Source of the DNA: Roseiarcus sp963761435
GTDB lineage: Bacteria; Pseudomonadota; Alphaproteobacteria; Rhizobiales; Beijerinckiaceae
Reading direction: 5' to 3'
NCBI GenBank assembly: GCA_963761435.1
Contig: CAVXHJ010000006.1
Coordinates: 82,966-146,965, forward strand
Length of the DNA stretch: 64,000 nt
Below the pieces are notes generated by a model. That model worked only from the letters and a program-made list of their open reading frames with translations, was not told the origin of the DNA and searched no databases. The translations under genes were made by a program, and so were the position numbers. How positions within the stretch are numbered: position 1 is the stretch's first letter; the number at the start of each line of letters is the position of its first letter. Below are positions 44,842-54,754 of this stretch, piece by piece.

Positions 44842-47800
44842 TCAGCGCGCCCCGGCCAACGGCGCCGCGCCGGCGCGCAGATAGTAGCGGCGCCACAAGC
44901 CCGCGAGCCATTTGCCGAAATTGTCGAGGTAGATGAACACCACCGGCGTCGTGTAGAGGGTCAGCGCCTGGCTGACGATGAGCCCGCCGACGATGGTGAT
45001 TCCGAGCGGATGCCTGAGCTCCGAGCCTTCGCCGGTCCCGAACGCGAGCGGCAGCGCGCCGAACAGAGCGGCGAAGGTGGTCATCATGATCGGGCGAAAG
45101 CGCAGGAGGCAGGCCTCCTCGATCGCCTCACGAGTGTCGCGCCCTTGCCGCTCAGCTTCGAGCGCGAAGTCGACCATCATGATCGCGTTCTTCTTGACGA
45201 TGCCGATCAGCAACAAAACCCCAATCGCGGCGATGATGGTGAACTGGACATCGAACAGCCAGAGCGCCAGCGCGGCTCCGACGCTGGCGGAAAACAAGGT
45301 CGAGAGGATGGTGATCGGATGGATCAGGCTCTCGTAGAGAATCCCGAGCACGATATAGATCGTGACAATCGCGGCGCCGAACAGAAGCGGCATGCTCGAC
45401 TGCGATTGCTGATAGGTCGCGGCGGTGCCGGCAAAAGAGCCGCGCACGGTCGACGGCATGCCGATCCGTTCGATCGCGTTGTCGATCTCCGTCCGGGCCT
45501 CGCTCAGCGAGCGGCCCTCGGCAAGGTTGAACGAGATCGTCGTCGCCGCGAACGGTCCCTGATGATTGACGCTGAGGGGGGTGTGGCCGCTCGCAAACTT
45601 GGCGAAGGCCGAAAGCGGAACCATCGTCTCGAGCGAGGTCGAGACCGCCGCTCCAGTCGAAGCGGACGAGTGGCCGCTCGCTGCGAGCGCATTGGTGGCG
45701 AGATTGCGCGCCGAGTCGGCCGCGATCGAGGCGGCAGTGTTTTGCGCGCCAGTCGAGGAGACGTAGTCGCCGGCGGCGATTCCGGTCTGCTGGACGCCGG
45801 TCGGATTGGCGCCTGAGGTCGAAACGTAAATCTGCTCGAGCGTGCGCGGGTCCTGCCAATAGCGCGGCGCGACCTCCATGACGACATGATACTGATTGAG
45901 CGGATTGTAGATCGTCGACACTTGGCGCTGACCGAACGCGTCGTAGAGCGTGTTGTCGATCGCGCTCAGGGTCAGGCCGAGACGCATCGCGGTGTCGCGG
46001 TCGATCGTGACGTTGGTCTGCAGACCGCCCATCTGCTGGTCGGAATTGACGTCCTTCACGACGTCGTTGCTCATCAGCGCCTGGGTCAGCTTCGGCGCCC
46101 ACGCATAGAGCTCCGCCGTATCGTCGGAGAGCAGCGTATATTGGTAAGTCGCGTTGCTCTGGCGCCCGCCGGTTCTGAGATCGGAGACGGCGACCATGAA
46201 CAGCCGCGCGCCCGCGACCTGACCCAGCTTGGGGCGCAGCCGGGTCACGACCTCATCGGCCGTGACCTTGCGCTCGGCGAACGGCTTCAGCGACGAGTAG
46301 AGAAATCCGGAGTTGGTCGACCGTCCGCCGGTGAAGCCGACGACGCTTTCGACCGCGGGGTCCTCCTGCACGATGTCCTGCAACTGAGTGAACTTCTCCT
46401 TCATCGCCTGGAAGGAGATACTTTGATCGGCCTGGATCGCGCCGATGATGAGGCCCGTGTCCTGCACCGGAAACAGGCCATAGTTCATATGATAGCGGAA
46501 CATGTAATAATTGAGCCCGACCGTGGCCAGCAGTGACATGGCGACGGCCCCGGGATGACGAAGCGCGATCCGCAACGTCGATCGATAGAAGGCCAGCATC
46601 GCATCGAAGACGCGCTCCGTCGCCTGATAGAACCGTCCGTGTGCGGCTTGCGGGCCGCTGGGCAGGATAAGGGCGCACATCATCGGCGTCGTCGTCAGCG
46701 ACACCATCATCGAGATGATGACCGCGACTGACAGCGTGAGAGCGAACTCGGTGAACAGGCGCCCGACGATGCCGCCGAAGAAGAGGAGCGGCGCGAACAC
46801 CGCGATCAGGGAAAGGCTGATCGAGATGACGGTGAAGCCGACTTCGCCCGCGCCGCGGATCGCCGCCTCGACGCGCGGCATCCCCTGTTCGAGATAGCGT
46901 GAGATGTTCTCGAGCACCACGATGGCGTCGTCGACGACGAAACCAGTCGAAATTGTCAACGCCATCAGCGACAGATTGTCGAGGCTGAAGCCGAGCAGAT
47001 ACATGACGCCGAACGAGCCGATGATCGAGGTCGGCACCGCGACGCTCGGAATCGCCGCCGCCCGCACGCTGCGCAGGAACGCGAACACGACAAGAATCAC
47101 CAGCACGACGGCGATGACCAGCGTCTTCTCGGTATCCTGCAGCGATTGGCGAATGGTCTTCGACCGATCGACGGCGACCGTCAGGTCGATGTCGCCCGGC
47201 AACGAGGCTATGAGGCGCGGCAGCTCTGCCCGGACTCCGTCGACGGCCTGGATGATGTTCGCGCCAGGTTGGCGCGACAGGATCACCGCGACCCCAGGCT
47301 CGCCATTGACTAAACCGGCGTTTCGCAGGTCCTCGACCGAATCGACAACCTCCGCGATATCGGCGAGGCGGACCGGCGCGCCGTTGCGGTAGGCGATTAC
47401 CAGATCACGATACTGGGCCGCGTGCGACGCCTGATCGTTGGCGTAGACCTGGTAGTGATAGTCGTCGTCTTCGATCGCGCCCTTCGGGCTGTTGGCGTTG
47501 GCGGACGCCAGCGCCGCGCGGATGTCCTCAAGCCCGATGCCGTAGTGGAAGATCGCGCCGGGGTTGATCTCGACGCGCACCGCCGGCAAAGCGGCGCCGG
47601 AAATGTCGACCTCGCCAATGCCTGGAAGCTGCGACAGCCGCTGCTGCAGGATGTTGGAAGCGAGATCGTAGAGCTGACCCGGCGTGTGAGTCGTCGACGA
47701 CATGGCGATGACCATGATCGGCGCGTCGGCAGGGTTGACCTTATGATAGGTCGGGTTCTGGCGCAGGCTGGTCGGCAGGTCGACGCGCGCGGCGACGATG

Positions 47801-48138
47801 GCCGCCTGAACGTCGCGCGCGGCGCCGTCGATGTCGCGATCGAGGCCGAACTGAAGGGTAATGCGGGTCGAGCCGAGCGTGCTCTGGGACGACATTTCGT
47901 TGACGTCGGCGATCTGGCCCAGATGGCGCTCGAGCGGGGCTGCGACCGAGGTCGCCATAGTGTCCGGGCTGGCGCCGGGCATGTTCGCCTGAACCGAGAT
48001 CACCGGGAAATCGACTTGCGGAAGCGGCGAGACCGGGAGTCGCGAATAGCCAAGCAATCCGGCGAAAACGATGCCGATCGTTAACAGAATCGTCGCGACC
48101 GGCCGGCGAATGAATATCTCGGAAAAGCGATTGTTCAC
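44842..48138 (-). CDS. mdtC: RND efflux inner-membrane transporter (MdtC-like)
   Basis: 1098 residues of the hydrophobe/amphiphile efflux-1 family: an N-terminal helix (F-I-R-R-P-V-A-T-I-L-L-T), two large periplasmic loops and twelve transmembrane segments, with the proton-relay Asp pair in F-V-V-D-D-A-I-V-V-L-E-N. The second periplasmic loop is longer than usual because of an Ala/Ser-rich insertion (about residues 775-830). Its start overlaps the stop of the upstream RND gene (48135-48138). The two RND proteins with one adaptor mirror E. coli MdtABC, in which B and C form a heterotrimer. Confidence 0.94.
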   Translation of the reverse strand: MNNRFSEIFIRRPVATILLTIGIVFAGLLGYSRLPVSPLPQVDFPVISVQANMPGASPDTMATSVAAPLERHLGQIADVNEMSSQSTLGSTRITLQFGLDRDIDGAARDVQAAIVAARVDLPTSLRQNPTYHKVNPADAPIMVIAMSSTTHTPGQLYDLASNILQQRLSQLPGIGEVDISGAALPAVRVEINPGAIFHYGIGLEDIRAALASANANSPKGAIEDDDYHYQVYANDQASHAAQYRDLVIAYRNGAPVRLADIAEVVDSVEDLRNAGLVNGEPGVAVILSRQPGANIIQAVDGVRAELPRLIASLPGDIDLTVAVDRSKTIRQSLQDTEKTLVIAVVLVILVVFAFLRSVRAAAIPSVAVPTSIIGSFGVMYLLGFSLDNLSLMALTISTGFVVDDAIVVLENISRYLEQGMPRVEAAIRGAGEVGFTVISISLSLIAVFAPLLFFGGIVGRLFTEFALTLSVAVIISMMVSLTTTPMMCALILPSGPQAAHGRFYQATERVFDAMLAFYRSTLRIALRHPGAVAMSLLATVGLNYYMFRYHMNYGLFPVQDTGLIIGAIQADQSISFQAMKEKFTQLQDIVQEDPAVESVVGFTGGRSTNSGFLYSSLKPFAERKVTADEVVTRLRPKLGQVAGARLFMVAVSDLRTGGRQSNATYQYTLLSDDTAELYAWAPKLTQALMSNDVVKDVNSDQQMGGLQTNVTIDRDTAMRLGLTLSAIDNTLYDAFGQRQVSTIYNPLNQYHVVMEVAPRYWQDPRTLEQIYVSTSGANPTGVQQTGIAAGDYVSSTGAQNTAASIAADSARNLATNALAASGHSSASTGAAVSTSLETMVPLSAFAKFASGHTPLSVNHQGPFAATTISFNLAEGRSLSEARTEIDNAIERIGMPSTVRGSFAGTAATYQQSQSSMPLLFGAAIVTIYIVLGILYESLIHPITILSTLFSASVGAALALWLFDVQFTIIAAIGVLLLIGIVKKNAIMMVDFALEAERQGRDTREAIEEACLLRFRPIMMTTFAALFGALPLAFGTGEGSELRHPLGITIVGGLIVSQALTLYTTPVVFIYLDNFGKWLAGLWRRYYLRAGAAPLAGAR

Positions 48139-51100
48139 GGCGCTTCCGCCGCCAGCCCCGAATCGGTCGCGCCCATGCCGAAGCGCTCGCCGAGGCGCTC
48201 GAAGAAGAGATAGATGACCGGGGTCGTATAGAGCGTCAGCACCTGGCTGAAGACGAGACCGCCCACGATGGCAAGGCCAAGCGGCCGGCGCAATTCTGAG
48301 CCGACGCCCGTCCCGAGCATCAGCGGCAGCGCGCCGAAGATCGCCGCGACCGTGGTCATCAGGATTGGCCGCAAGCGCAGGAGGCAGGCCTGGTAGATCG
48401 CCTCGCGCGCCGGCAGCCCTTGCTGCCGCTGCGCCTCGAGCGCGAAGTCGATCATCATGATCGCGTTTTTCTTGACGATGCCGATCAAGAGCACGATGCC
48501 GATGACCCCGATGATGTCGAGCCCGGCCCCGGCGGCGTTGAGCGTTAGCAGCGCGCCGATGCCGGCGGACGGCAGGGTGGTCAGGATCGTTATCGGGTGG
48601 ATGAAGCTCTCGTAGAGCACGCCGAGAACGATATACATGGCCGCAATCGCCGCCGCGAGCAGGAACACCTCGTTCGACAGCGCCGACTGGAACGCCTGCG
48701 CCGCGCCCTGGAAACTGACGGCGAAGCTCGGCGGCAGATCGATGTCGGCGAGGGCGGCGCCGATCGCGTCAACCGCCTCGCCGAGCGAAGCCCCCGGCGC
48801 GAGGTTGAACGAGATCGTCGTCACCGGGAACTGCTTGAGATGCGAGATCTGCAGGGGCGCGGTCTTCACCGTGAAATTGGCGACCGAGTCGAGCGGCGTC
48901 TGCCCGGTGGTGGACGCCGCCGAGGGCAGGTAGAGCGAATTCGAGCGATTTCAGCGATCGCGCCATGTTCGGATCAACGTCCAGGATGACCCGGTACTGA
49001 TTGGACTGGGTGAAGATGGTTGAGATGATCCGCTGGCCGTAGGCGTCGTAGAGCGCATTGTCGACGATCGCCGGGGTGATGCCGAAGCGGGCCGCGTTGG
49101 CGCGGTCGAGATCGACCATCACCGAGCGTCCGTCCGGCTGCAGATCGCTGGCGACATCGACGATCGACTTGATCTGGCCGAGACGCTGCAGCACCTTGGG
49201 GGTCCAGGTCTGCAGCGTCACAAGATCCTGGTTCTCGAGCGTGAACTGATATTGCGTCGCGCTGACCGCGGTGTCGATCGAGAGGTCCTGCACCGGCTGC
49301 ATGAACAGCGATATGCCCGGGACGCTCGCGGTCTCCTGCTGCAGGCGCCGAATGATCTCGCTCGCCGTCGCCTTGCGCTTGTCGTGCGGCTTAAGGTTGA
49401 TGAGGAAGCGGCCGGAGTTGAGCGTGATGTTCGAGCCGTCGACGCCGATGAACGAGGACAGGCTCTCGACGTCCGAATCGGCGAGGATGACTTTCGCCAA
49501 CGCCTGTTGGTGGTCGCCCATCTGGTCGAACGAAATCGCCTCCGCCGCCTGGGTCACGCCCTGAATGACGCCCGTGTCCTGAATGGGAAAGAACCCCTTC
49601 GGGATCGTCACGTAAAGGTAGCCGGTGAGCAGGAACGTGCCGAGCGCGATGAGAAGCATGACGCCCTGGTGGTTGAGCACGACGCGGAGCGTCGAGGCGT
49701 AGAAACGAGTCAGGGCTCGGAAGAACCGCCCGCCGCTCGCCTCGCCGCCGCCCCCGTGCGGACGCAGGAGCTTGGCGCACAGCATCGGCACCAGGGTCAG
49801 CGACACGATCGCCGAGATGATGATGGTGGCGGCGAGCGTGATCGCGAACTCGTGGAACAGGCGGCCGACGACGTCGCCCATGAAGAGCAGCGGGATCAGA
49901 ACGGCGATCAGCGACACCGTGAGCGAAATGATCGTGAAGCCGATCTGCGCCGACCCCTTCATCGCCGCGTCATAGGGGGTGTCACCCTCCTCGAGAAAGC
50001 GGGCGATGTTCTCGATCACCACGATCGCGTCGTCGACCACGAAGCCGGTGGCGATGGTCAGCGCCATCAACGACAGATTGTCGAGGCTGAAGCCCGCCTG
50101 GTACATGATCGCCAGCGCCCCGATCAGCGACAGGGGAACCGAAAGGCTCGGGATGATGGTCGCCGGGATGTTGCGCAGGAACAGGAAAATCACCAGCACC
50201 ACGAGGCCGACGGCGAGCGCAAGCTCGAACTCGACGTCCTCGACCGACGCGCGGATGGTGATCGTGCGGTCGGTCAGCGGCTTCACCGTGACCGCCGCAG
50301 GCAGCGACTGAGTAAGCGAGGGCAACAGCTTCTTGATGCTGTCGACCACCTGGATGACGTTGGCGCCCGGCTGGCGCTGAATGTTGACGATCAGCGCCGG
50401 CGTGGTGTTCATCCACGCCCTCAGGCGCGTGTTCTCCGGGGCGATTTCGACCCGGGCGACGTCGGAAAGCCGGATCGGCGCATTGTTGCGATAGGCGATG
50501 ATCGATTTCGCGTAATCGTTCGGGTCCCGAATCTGATCGTTGGCGTTGATGGCCGAGGCCTGCGCCGGCCCGTCGAAATTTCCCTTGGGCGTGTTAACGT
50601 TGAGGTTGGCGATCGTCGTGCGCAAATCATCCAGGTTGATGCCGACGCCCGCGAGAGCGAGCGGGTTGACGTGGATGCGGACGGCGGGACGCTGCCCACC
50701 GGAGATCGAGACCAGTCCGACGCCGGGCAACTGCGACAGCTTCGGAATCAGGCGGGTTTCGATGATGTCCTCGACCTCGGTCAGCTTCATCGAGTCCGAT
50801 GCGACGCCGAGCGTCAGGATCGGCGCGTCGGCCGGATTGACCTTGGCGTAGATCGGCGGCGCGGGCAGATCGGCGGGCAGAAGATTGCCCGCGGCGTTGA
50901 TCGCCGCCTGCACTTCCTGCTCGGCGACGTCGATACCGATGTCGAGGTCGAACCTAAGCGTGATGACCGACGCCCCCGCGGAGCTCTGCGACATCATCTG
51001 GCTCAGGCTCGGCATCTGGCCGAACTGACGCTCGAGCGGCGCCGTCACCGAAGAGGTCATCACTTCGGGGCTTGCCCCGGGATAAAAGGTCTGGACCTGG

Positions 51101-51234
51101 ATCGTCGGGTAATCGACCTCGGGCAGGGCCGAGAGCGGCAGGAAGCGGAAGGCGACGATGCCGACGAGGAGGATCGCGATCATCAGAAGCGAGGTCGCGA
51201 CCGGACGATCGATGAAGATTCGGGACGGGTTCAC
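48135..51234 (-). CDS. mdtB: RND efflux inner-membrane transporter (MdtB-like), frameshifted in this sequence
   Basis: The partner of the MdtC-like protein. It begins at GTG 51234 (V-N-P-S-R-I-F-I-D-R-P-V-A-T-S) and keeps F-V-V-D-D-A-I-V-V-I-E-N. Near 48940 an extra base shifts the frame: it reads S-L-K-S-L-E before, and S-L-Y-L-P-S-A-A-S-T-T-G-Q-T-P-L after, the expected continuation. Correcting one base gives 1032 residues, a normal HAE-1 length. It lies 25 bases after the adaptor gene and overlaps the next RND gene. Confidence 0.92.
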
Positions 51235-51259
51235 CGCCCCGCCCCGAAGCACCTTAGCG

Positions 51260-52723
51260 TCATTGCGCCGCGCCTTGGGTCGCCGACCCGCCGGTCGCCG
51301 GATTTTGTGGCGCCGGCCCGCCAGCCACCGGCGCGGATGCAGGCGGCTGGCCGGCACCCGGGGTGGTATCGGGCGCGGGGGAGTTCACTCCTGCGCCCGA
51401 CTGGTCGTGGCGGCGCCGATGATGCTGGCCGTTGCCGGCCCCGGCCGCGGCTCCCTCTCCGCCTTGCTCGAGCCCCTGGCCGGACGCGGCCTGGGCTCCG
51501 GGGGTCGCTGGACTGTCGACGACCTTGACCTTGGCTCCATCGCGCAGGCGGTCGACGCCGTCGATCACCACCTTGTCCCCCGCCTTGAGACCCGAGGCGA
51601 TCACCGTGCGCTTGCTGTCCGTGGGTCCAATGACGATGTCGCGCTTCGAGACAGTCGAATCGCCATTGAGGAGATAGACGAAATTGCCCGATGCGCCGAG
51701 CTGGATCGCAGCGTTGGGGGCGAGCGTCGCGCCGGTCATCGTGTCGACCAGGAGGCGAACGTTGACGAACTGATTGGGGAACAATACGCCGTTCGGATTG
51801 GCGAAGGTCGCCCGCATCCTGATCGTTCCCGTGGTCACGTCGATCTGGCTGTCGTAGGTGGTCAGCGTTCCGGTCGCCAGCGTGCTGACATTGTCCCGGT
51901 CAAGCACGGTGACCTTGAGCTCATTGCCGGAATTGAGCCTGGCCGAGATGCGCGGCAAGTTGTCCTCGGGCGTCGTGAACACGACGCTGATCGGATCGAT
52001 CTGGGTGATGACGACGATACCGTTGGCGTCGGAGGGTTGCAGATAGTTGCCGGGGTCGACCGCCCGTAGACCGACCCTCCCGGTGATCGGCGACACGATA
52101 TGGGTGTAGGCGACGTTGAGCTCAGCCGTCTTGACCATCGCCTGATCGGCGGCGATCGCGGCCTTGTCCTGGGCGACCAGCGCCGCCTGGTCGGCGACCT
52201 GCTGCTGAGCGATCGAATCCTGCTTGGCGAGCTGTTGATAGCGGGCAAGGTCGCTCTGCGCCTGTCCGAGCAGCGCCTGGTCCTTGGCCAATTGCCCCTG
52301 CGCCTGAGCCAGCGCGGCCTCGTAGGGGCGCGGATCGATCTGGGCGATGAAGTCGCCGGCCTTGACCGTTTGGCCCTCGGTGAACCCGACGCTCTGCAGC
52401 GTGCCGGCGATCTGGGTGCGGATGGTCACGGTCTCGAACGGCGTCACCGTGCCGAGCGCGTCGATGGTGAGCGGCATCTCGCCGAGCGTCGTCACCGCCA
52501 CGCGGACGGTTTGCGGCTCATGTTCGGGCCGGCCCGAGTTTTGCGCATCGTTTGGCGATTGCTCGCTTTTTTCGAACTTCTGCCAAGCGAACACCGCGGC
52601 CGCCGCCACCGCCGCGACGATCGCGATCCTCGTTAACAGGCTCCGCCGACGCGGGCGCTTCGTTTCCACGGGCGCCGGGGCCGAACGTTGCGTGACCTCG
52701 TCGGGTTTAAGGGCCTCATTCAT
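51260..52723 (-). CDS. mdtA: RND efflux periplasmic adaptor (MdtA-like membrane fusion protein)
   Basis: 487 residues: a cytoplasmic N-terminus, one transmembrane anchor (about residues 30-46), a biotinyl-lipoyl hairpin domain with an alpha-helical coiled coil rich in Gln/Ala (K-D-Q-A-L-L-G-Q-A-Q-S-D-L-A-R-Y), and beta-barrel domains. The C-terminal ~80 residues are a Gly/Pro/Gln-rich tail not typical of MdtA. First gene of the mdtA-B-C-like operon; no outer-membrane factor gene is adjacent, so a shared TolC-like protein is implied. Confidence 0.93.
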   Translation of the reverse strand: MNEALKPDEVTQRSAPAPVETKRPRRRSLLTRIAIVAAVAAAAVFAWQKFEKSEQSPNDAQNSGRPEHEPQTVRVAVTTLGEMPLTIDALGTVTPFETVTIRTQIAGTLQSVGFTEGQTVKAGDFIAQIDPRPYEAALAQAQGQLAKDQALLGQAQSDLARYQQLAKQDSIAQQQVADQAALVAQDKAAIAADQAMVKTAELNVAYTHIVSPITGRVGLRAVDPGNYLQPSDANGIVVITQIDPISVVFTTPEDNLPRISARLNSGNELKVTVLDRDNVSTLATGTLTTYDSQIDVTTGTIRMRATFANPNGVLFPNQFVNVRLLVDTMTGATLAPNAAIQLGASGNFVYLLNGDSTVSKRDIVIGPTDSKRTVIASGLKAGDKVVIDGVDRLRDGAKVKVVDSPATPGAQAASGQGLEQGGEGAAAGAGNGQHHRRRHDQSGAGVNSPAPDTTPGAGQPPASAPVAGGPAPQNPATGGSATQGAAQ

Positions 52724-52903
52724 CCCTGAAACTCATTTTACCATCACGCCTTGCACGGTTAAACGGTCAAATTCAAATCACGCCCGCGTGCGCGGCGTGG
52801 CGCGACTTGGGCGATTTTGTGTCAGGGCCTAACTGACAGGGAGTTGCATTCTCGTTATCCCTGCGCCATAAGCGGCGGCCGGCGGCGTTGCCGCCGCATG
52901 GAT

Positions 52904-52978
52904 GCGGGTGTAGCTCAGGGGTAGAGCACAACCTTGCCAAGGTTGGGGTCGAGGGTTCGAATCCCTTCGCCCGCTCCA
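52904..52978 (+). tRNA. tRNA-Gly (anticodon GCC)
   Basis: A 75-base cloverleaf: acceptor GCGGGTG pairs with CGCCCGC, D arm GCTC...GAGC, anticodon loop T-T-GCC-A-A with anticodon GCC, T arm with GGTTCGAATCC, discriminator T and an encoded CCA. A T-tract hairpin terminator follows. tRNA 3' ends are common integration sites, and transposase debris lies a few hundred bases downstream. Confidence 0.97.
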
Positions 52979-53006
52979 ATTTTCCTCAAGAAAAGTAATT
53001 GTTTAG

Positions 53007-53029
53007 AACGGTCCTGCGGGGCCGTTTTT
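53007..53029 (+). terminator. Intrinsic terminator of tRNA-Gly
   Basis: AACGGTCC pairs with GGGCCGTT (one G-U pair) and is followed by a run of five Ts. It lies 28 bases after the tRNA 3' end. Confidence 0.85.
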
Positions 53030-53478
53030 GCTTAGAGCGTCCCTTTCGTCGACGGATCTGAGCCCATTCTATGCTCTAGAATCGAAACCGCCGGATATCG
53101 TGGCGCGGCCTCGGCGAGGTCAACACGACGACGGACTGTCAGGCGAAGCATTTCGCCGATGATGTCTCCAAATGGCGGGCGCGCGGGTTGGGGACGGCGA
53201 TGACGCAGAAGCCGTAGCAGCAGCCGCCGTCAGGCGAGGCAGCGCGACAACTTCGCGCGGTCGGACGTCCTTGCGGCGGCGATGCCGATCGTAACAATGT
53301 GGACATCGAGCCCGATGAGGGCGCTATTTCCTGGTCCAGCGACCTTGTCCGCAACGAGCTTGGCGTCGGCTGATAAGCATCCGGCCGCGCCGACGGCAGA
53401 AGAGTTTGAGCGGCCACAATCGCTGGGGCGTCGAGTGATGGTTAATAAAATGGACGTGAACCCAAGGGTGATGCCGCC
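53030..53478. other. Gene-free region downstream of tRNA-Gly
   Basis: About 450 bases. On the minus strand a stretch around 53240-53330 reads G-L-D-V-H-I-V-T-I-G and stays open back to about 53480, but lacks a start and a recognisable family. It probably belongs to decayed mobile DNA. No intact gene is supported. Confidence 0.4.
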
Positions 53479-53526
53479 CTACAGGGTGTGGCCGTCGTAG
53501 GGGTTGCCCGGCAGCGCCTTGAACTG
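53479..53526 (-). pseudogene. Short relic of an IS5-type transposase
   Basis: On the minus strand, Q-F-K-A-L-P-G-N-P-Y-D-G-H-T-L ends in a TAG. A-L-P-G-N-P-Y-D-G-H-T-L is a well-conserved stretch of IS5-group transposases. Nothing recognisable of the protein is seen on either side, so only a scrap remains. Confidence 0.6.
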
Positions 53527-53625
53527 GGGTGCTGTCGGATTCGCGCGAGCCCAAGCTCGCCTTGCGCCAACCCGGCAAGGACGAGAGCTTGTCGCGGATG
53601 ATCTTCAACTTCTGCATTGTCGCCC

Positions 53626-54397
53626 TCAGCCAGAATTCTTTTCAAAGGCCTCGACGATCTGCCTAAAAGGCTCGATGATCCGGCGGTCTTCGGCCGCGTT
53701 CCTCTCGGCCGCCGTCGTGGATGCCGCGACGCGATCTGCGCCTCGTCTTTTAAGGACTCGCGGCGGCAAAGATTTTGCGCTCGTCCATCTGATGTGGGCG
53801 GGGTCGTTGATCAATTTGACGATGATTTTCCCTTTTTTGTATTCAATGCCGTTGATGCAGCACGGGTCCTGAGCAATTCGCCAGTAAGCGGAGAGCGGCT
53901 GGTCCCAACAACTGCAATAAAAGCGCACGATTGACGCTGTCGTGTCCGACGAGAACGATGAGATCGTCGGGAAAGCTTTCGACCACTGCCCGGAAAGCGT
54001 CTGTCGATCTTAACACGATATCCTGCAATGACTCACCAAACGGGAAACGAGTAAGGTGGGGCATGGACCGCCATTGCTCGTAGACGGCCGGCCATTGCTC
54101 CTTAACCTCGTCATACGTCTTCCACTGCCAATCGCCGTAGTTGAGGTCCTGCAGGCTGGCGCTGACGGCCGCCGGGAGGCCACACGCTCCGGCGATCACT
54201 CGGCCAGTTGTTACACAGCGCTCAAGTGGGCTGGTCTGTACCGTCGCAGGCCGCCACGTAGAGGCAATCCGATCAGCGGTCATTCTCGCTTTTTGCAGTC
54301 CCTGCTCGGAAAGTGGGAGCGGCTGTCGGCCACGAAAACGTGGTGGGCCTATTCCCTCAACGTGACCGTGCCGGGTCAGGATGATCGTGGTCACCAT
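53626..54397 (-). CDS. Histidine phosphatase family protein (phosphoglycerate mutase-like), frameshifted in this sequence
   Basis: Starts at 54397 behind GGGAGGGGAGG. The catalytic R-H-G motif (I-L-T-R-H-G-H-V-E-G-I) and the second histidine (V-L-V-G-H-D-S-V-N-R) are intact; phosphohistidine chemistry on small phosphoesters is expected. Near 53905 an extra base in CCC breaks the frame: Q-L-L is followed, in the corrected frame, by D-Q-P-L-S-A-Y-W-R-I-A-Q. After correction the product is 256 residues, with a charged C-terminal tail. It resembles alpha-ribazole or phosphoglycerate phosphatases; the substrate is undetermined. Confidence 0.87.
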
Positions 54398-54754
54398 GCC
54401 TCCCCTCCCGAGAAGCCACGGGCCGCGCCATCGGAGCATGGTTTCGAAAGCGGATATCCTGGACCCAATGTTTCCCACCCCGAGGCGGAACACAGGCGTT
54501 CATCGTCAGTGCGATGGGCTGAATAGTCGAAGGAAGTTTTCGACATCGGCGAACTCCGGGCGCATCGGACCCGAAGTGCCCACCGCAACTATCTCGACGG
54601 AATCCCACCACGATCCACGTGACAGGCGTCATCAGCCGATCGGCGGTTAAAGGGGACTCCATCCCTCAAAACGACATAGGTTCGCGCCGCTCCCTGGCAA
54701 CCTCCGCACTAGATTTTTTCGCCGGCGGTATTCACCGACCCCGGCAAGAGGTGG
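54398..54754. other. Intergenic region between the MutS-like pair and the phosphatase
   Basis: About 360 bases on a stretch where both neighbours are read leftward. No gene, repeat or terminator is convincing. The phosphatase promoter is probably here. Confidence 0.4.

Noticed and set aside
49252..51528. 758-codon open frame on the plus strand opposite the RND gene
   Set aside because: Composition is Arg/Asp/His-rich shadow coding of a GC-rich gene on the other strand, with no family match; the minus-strand RND protein is unmistakable.
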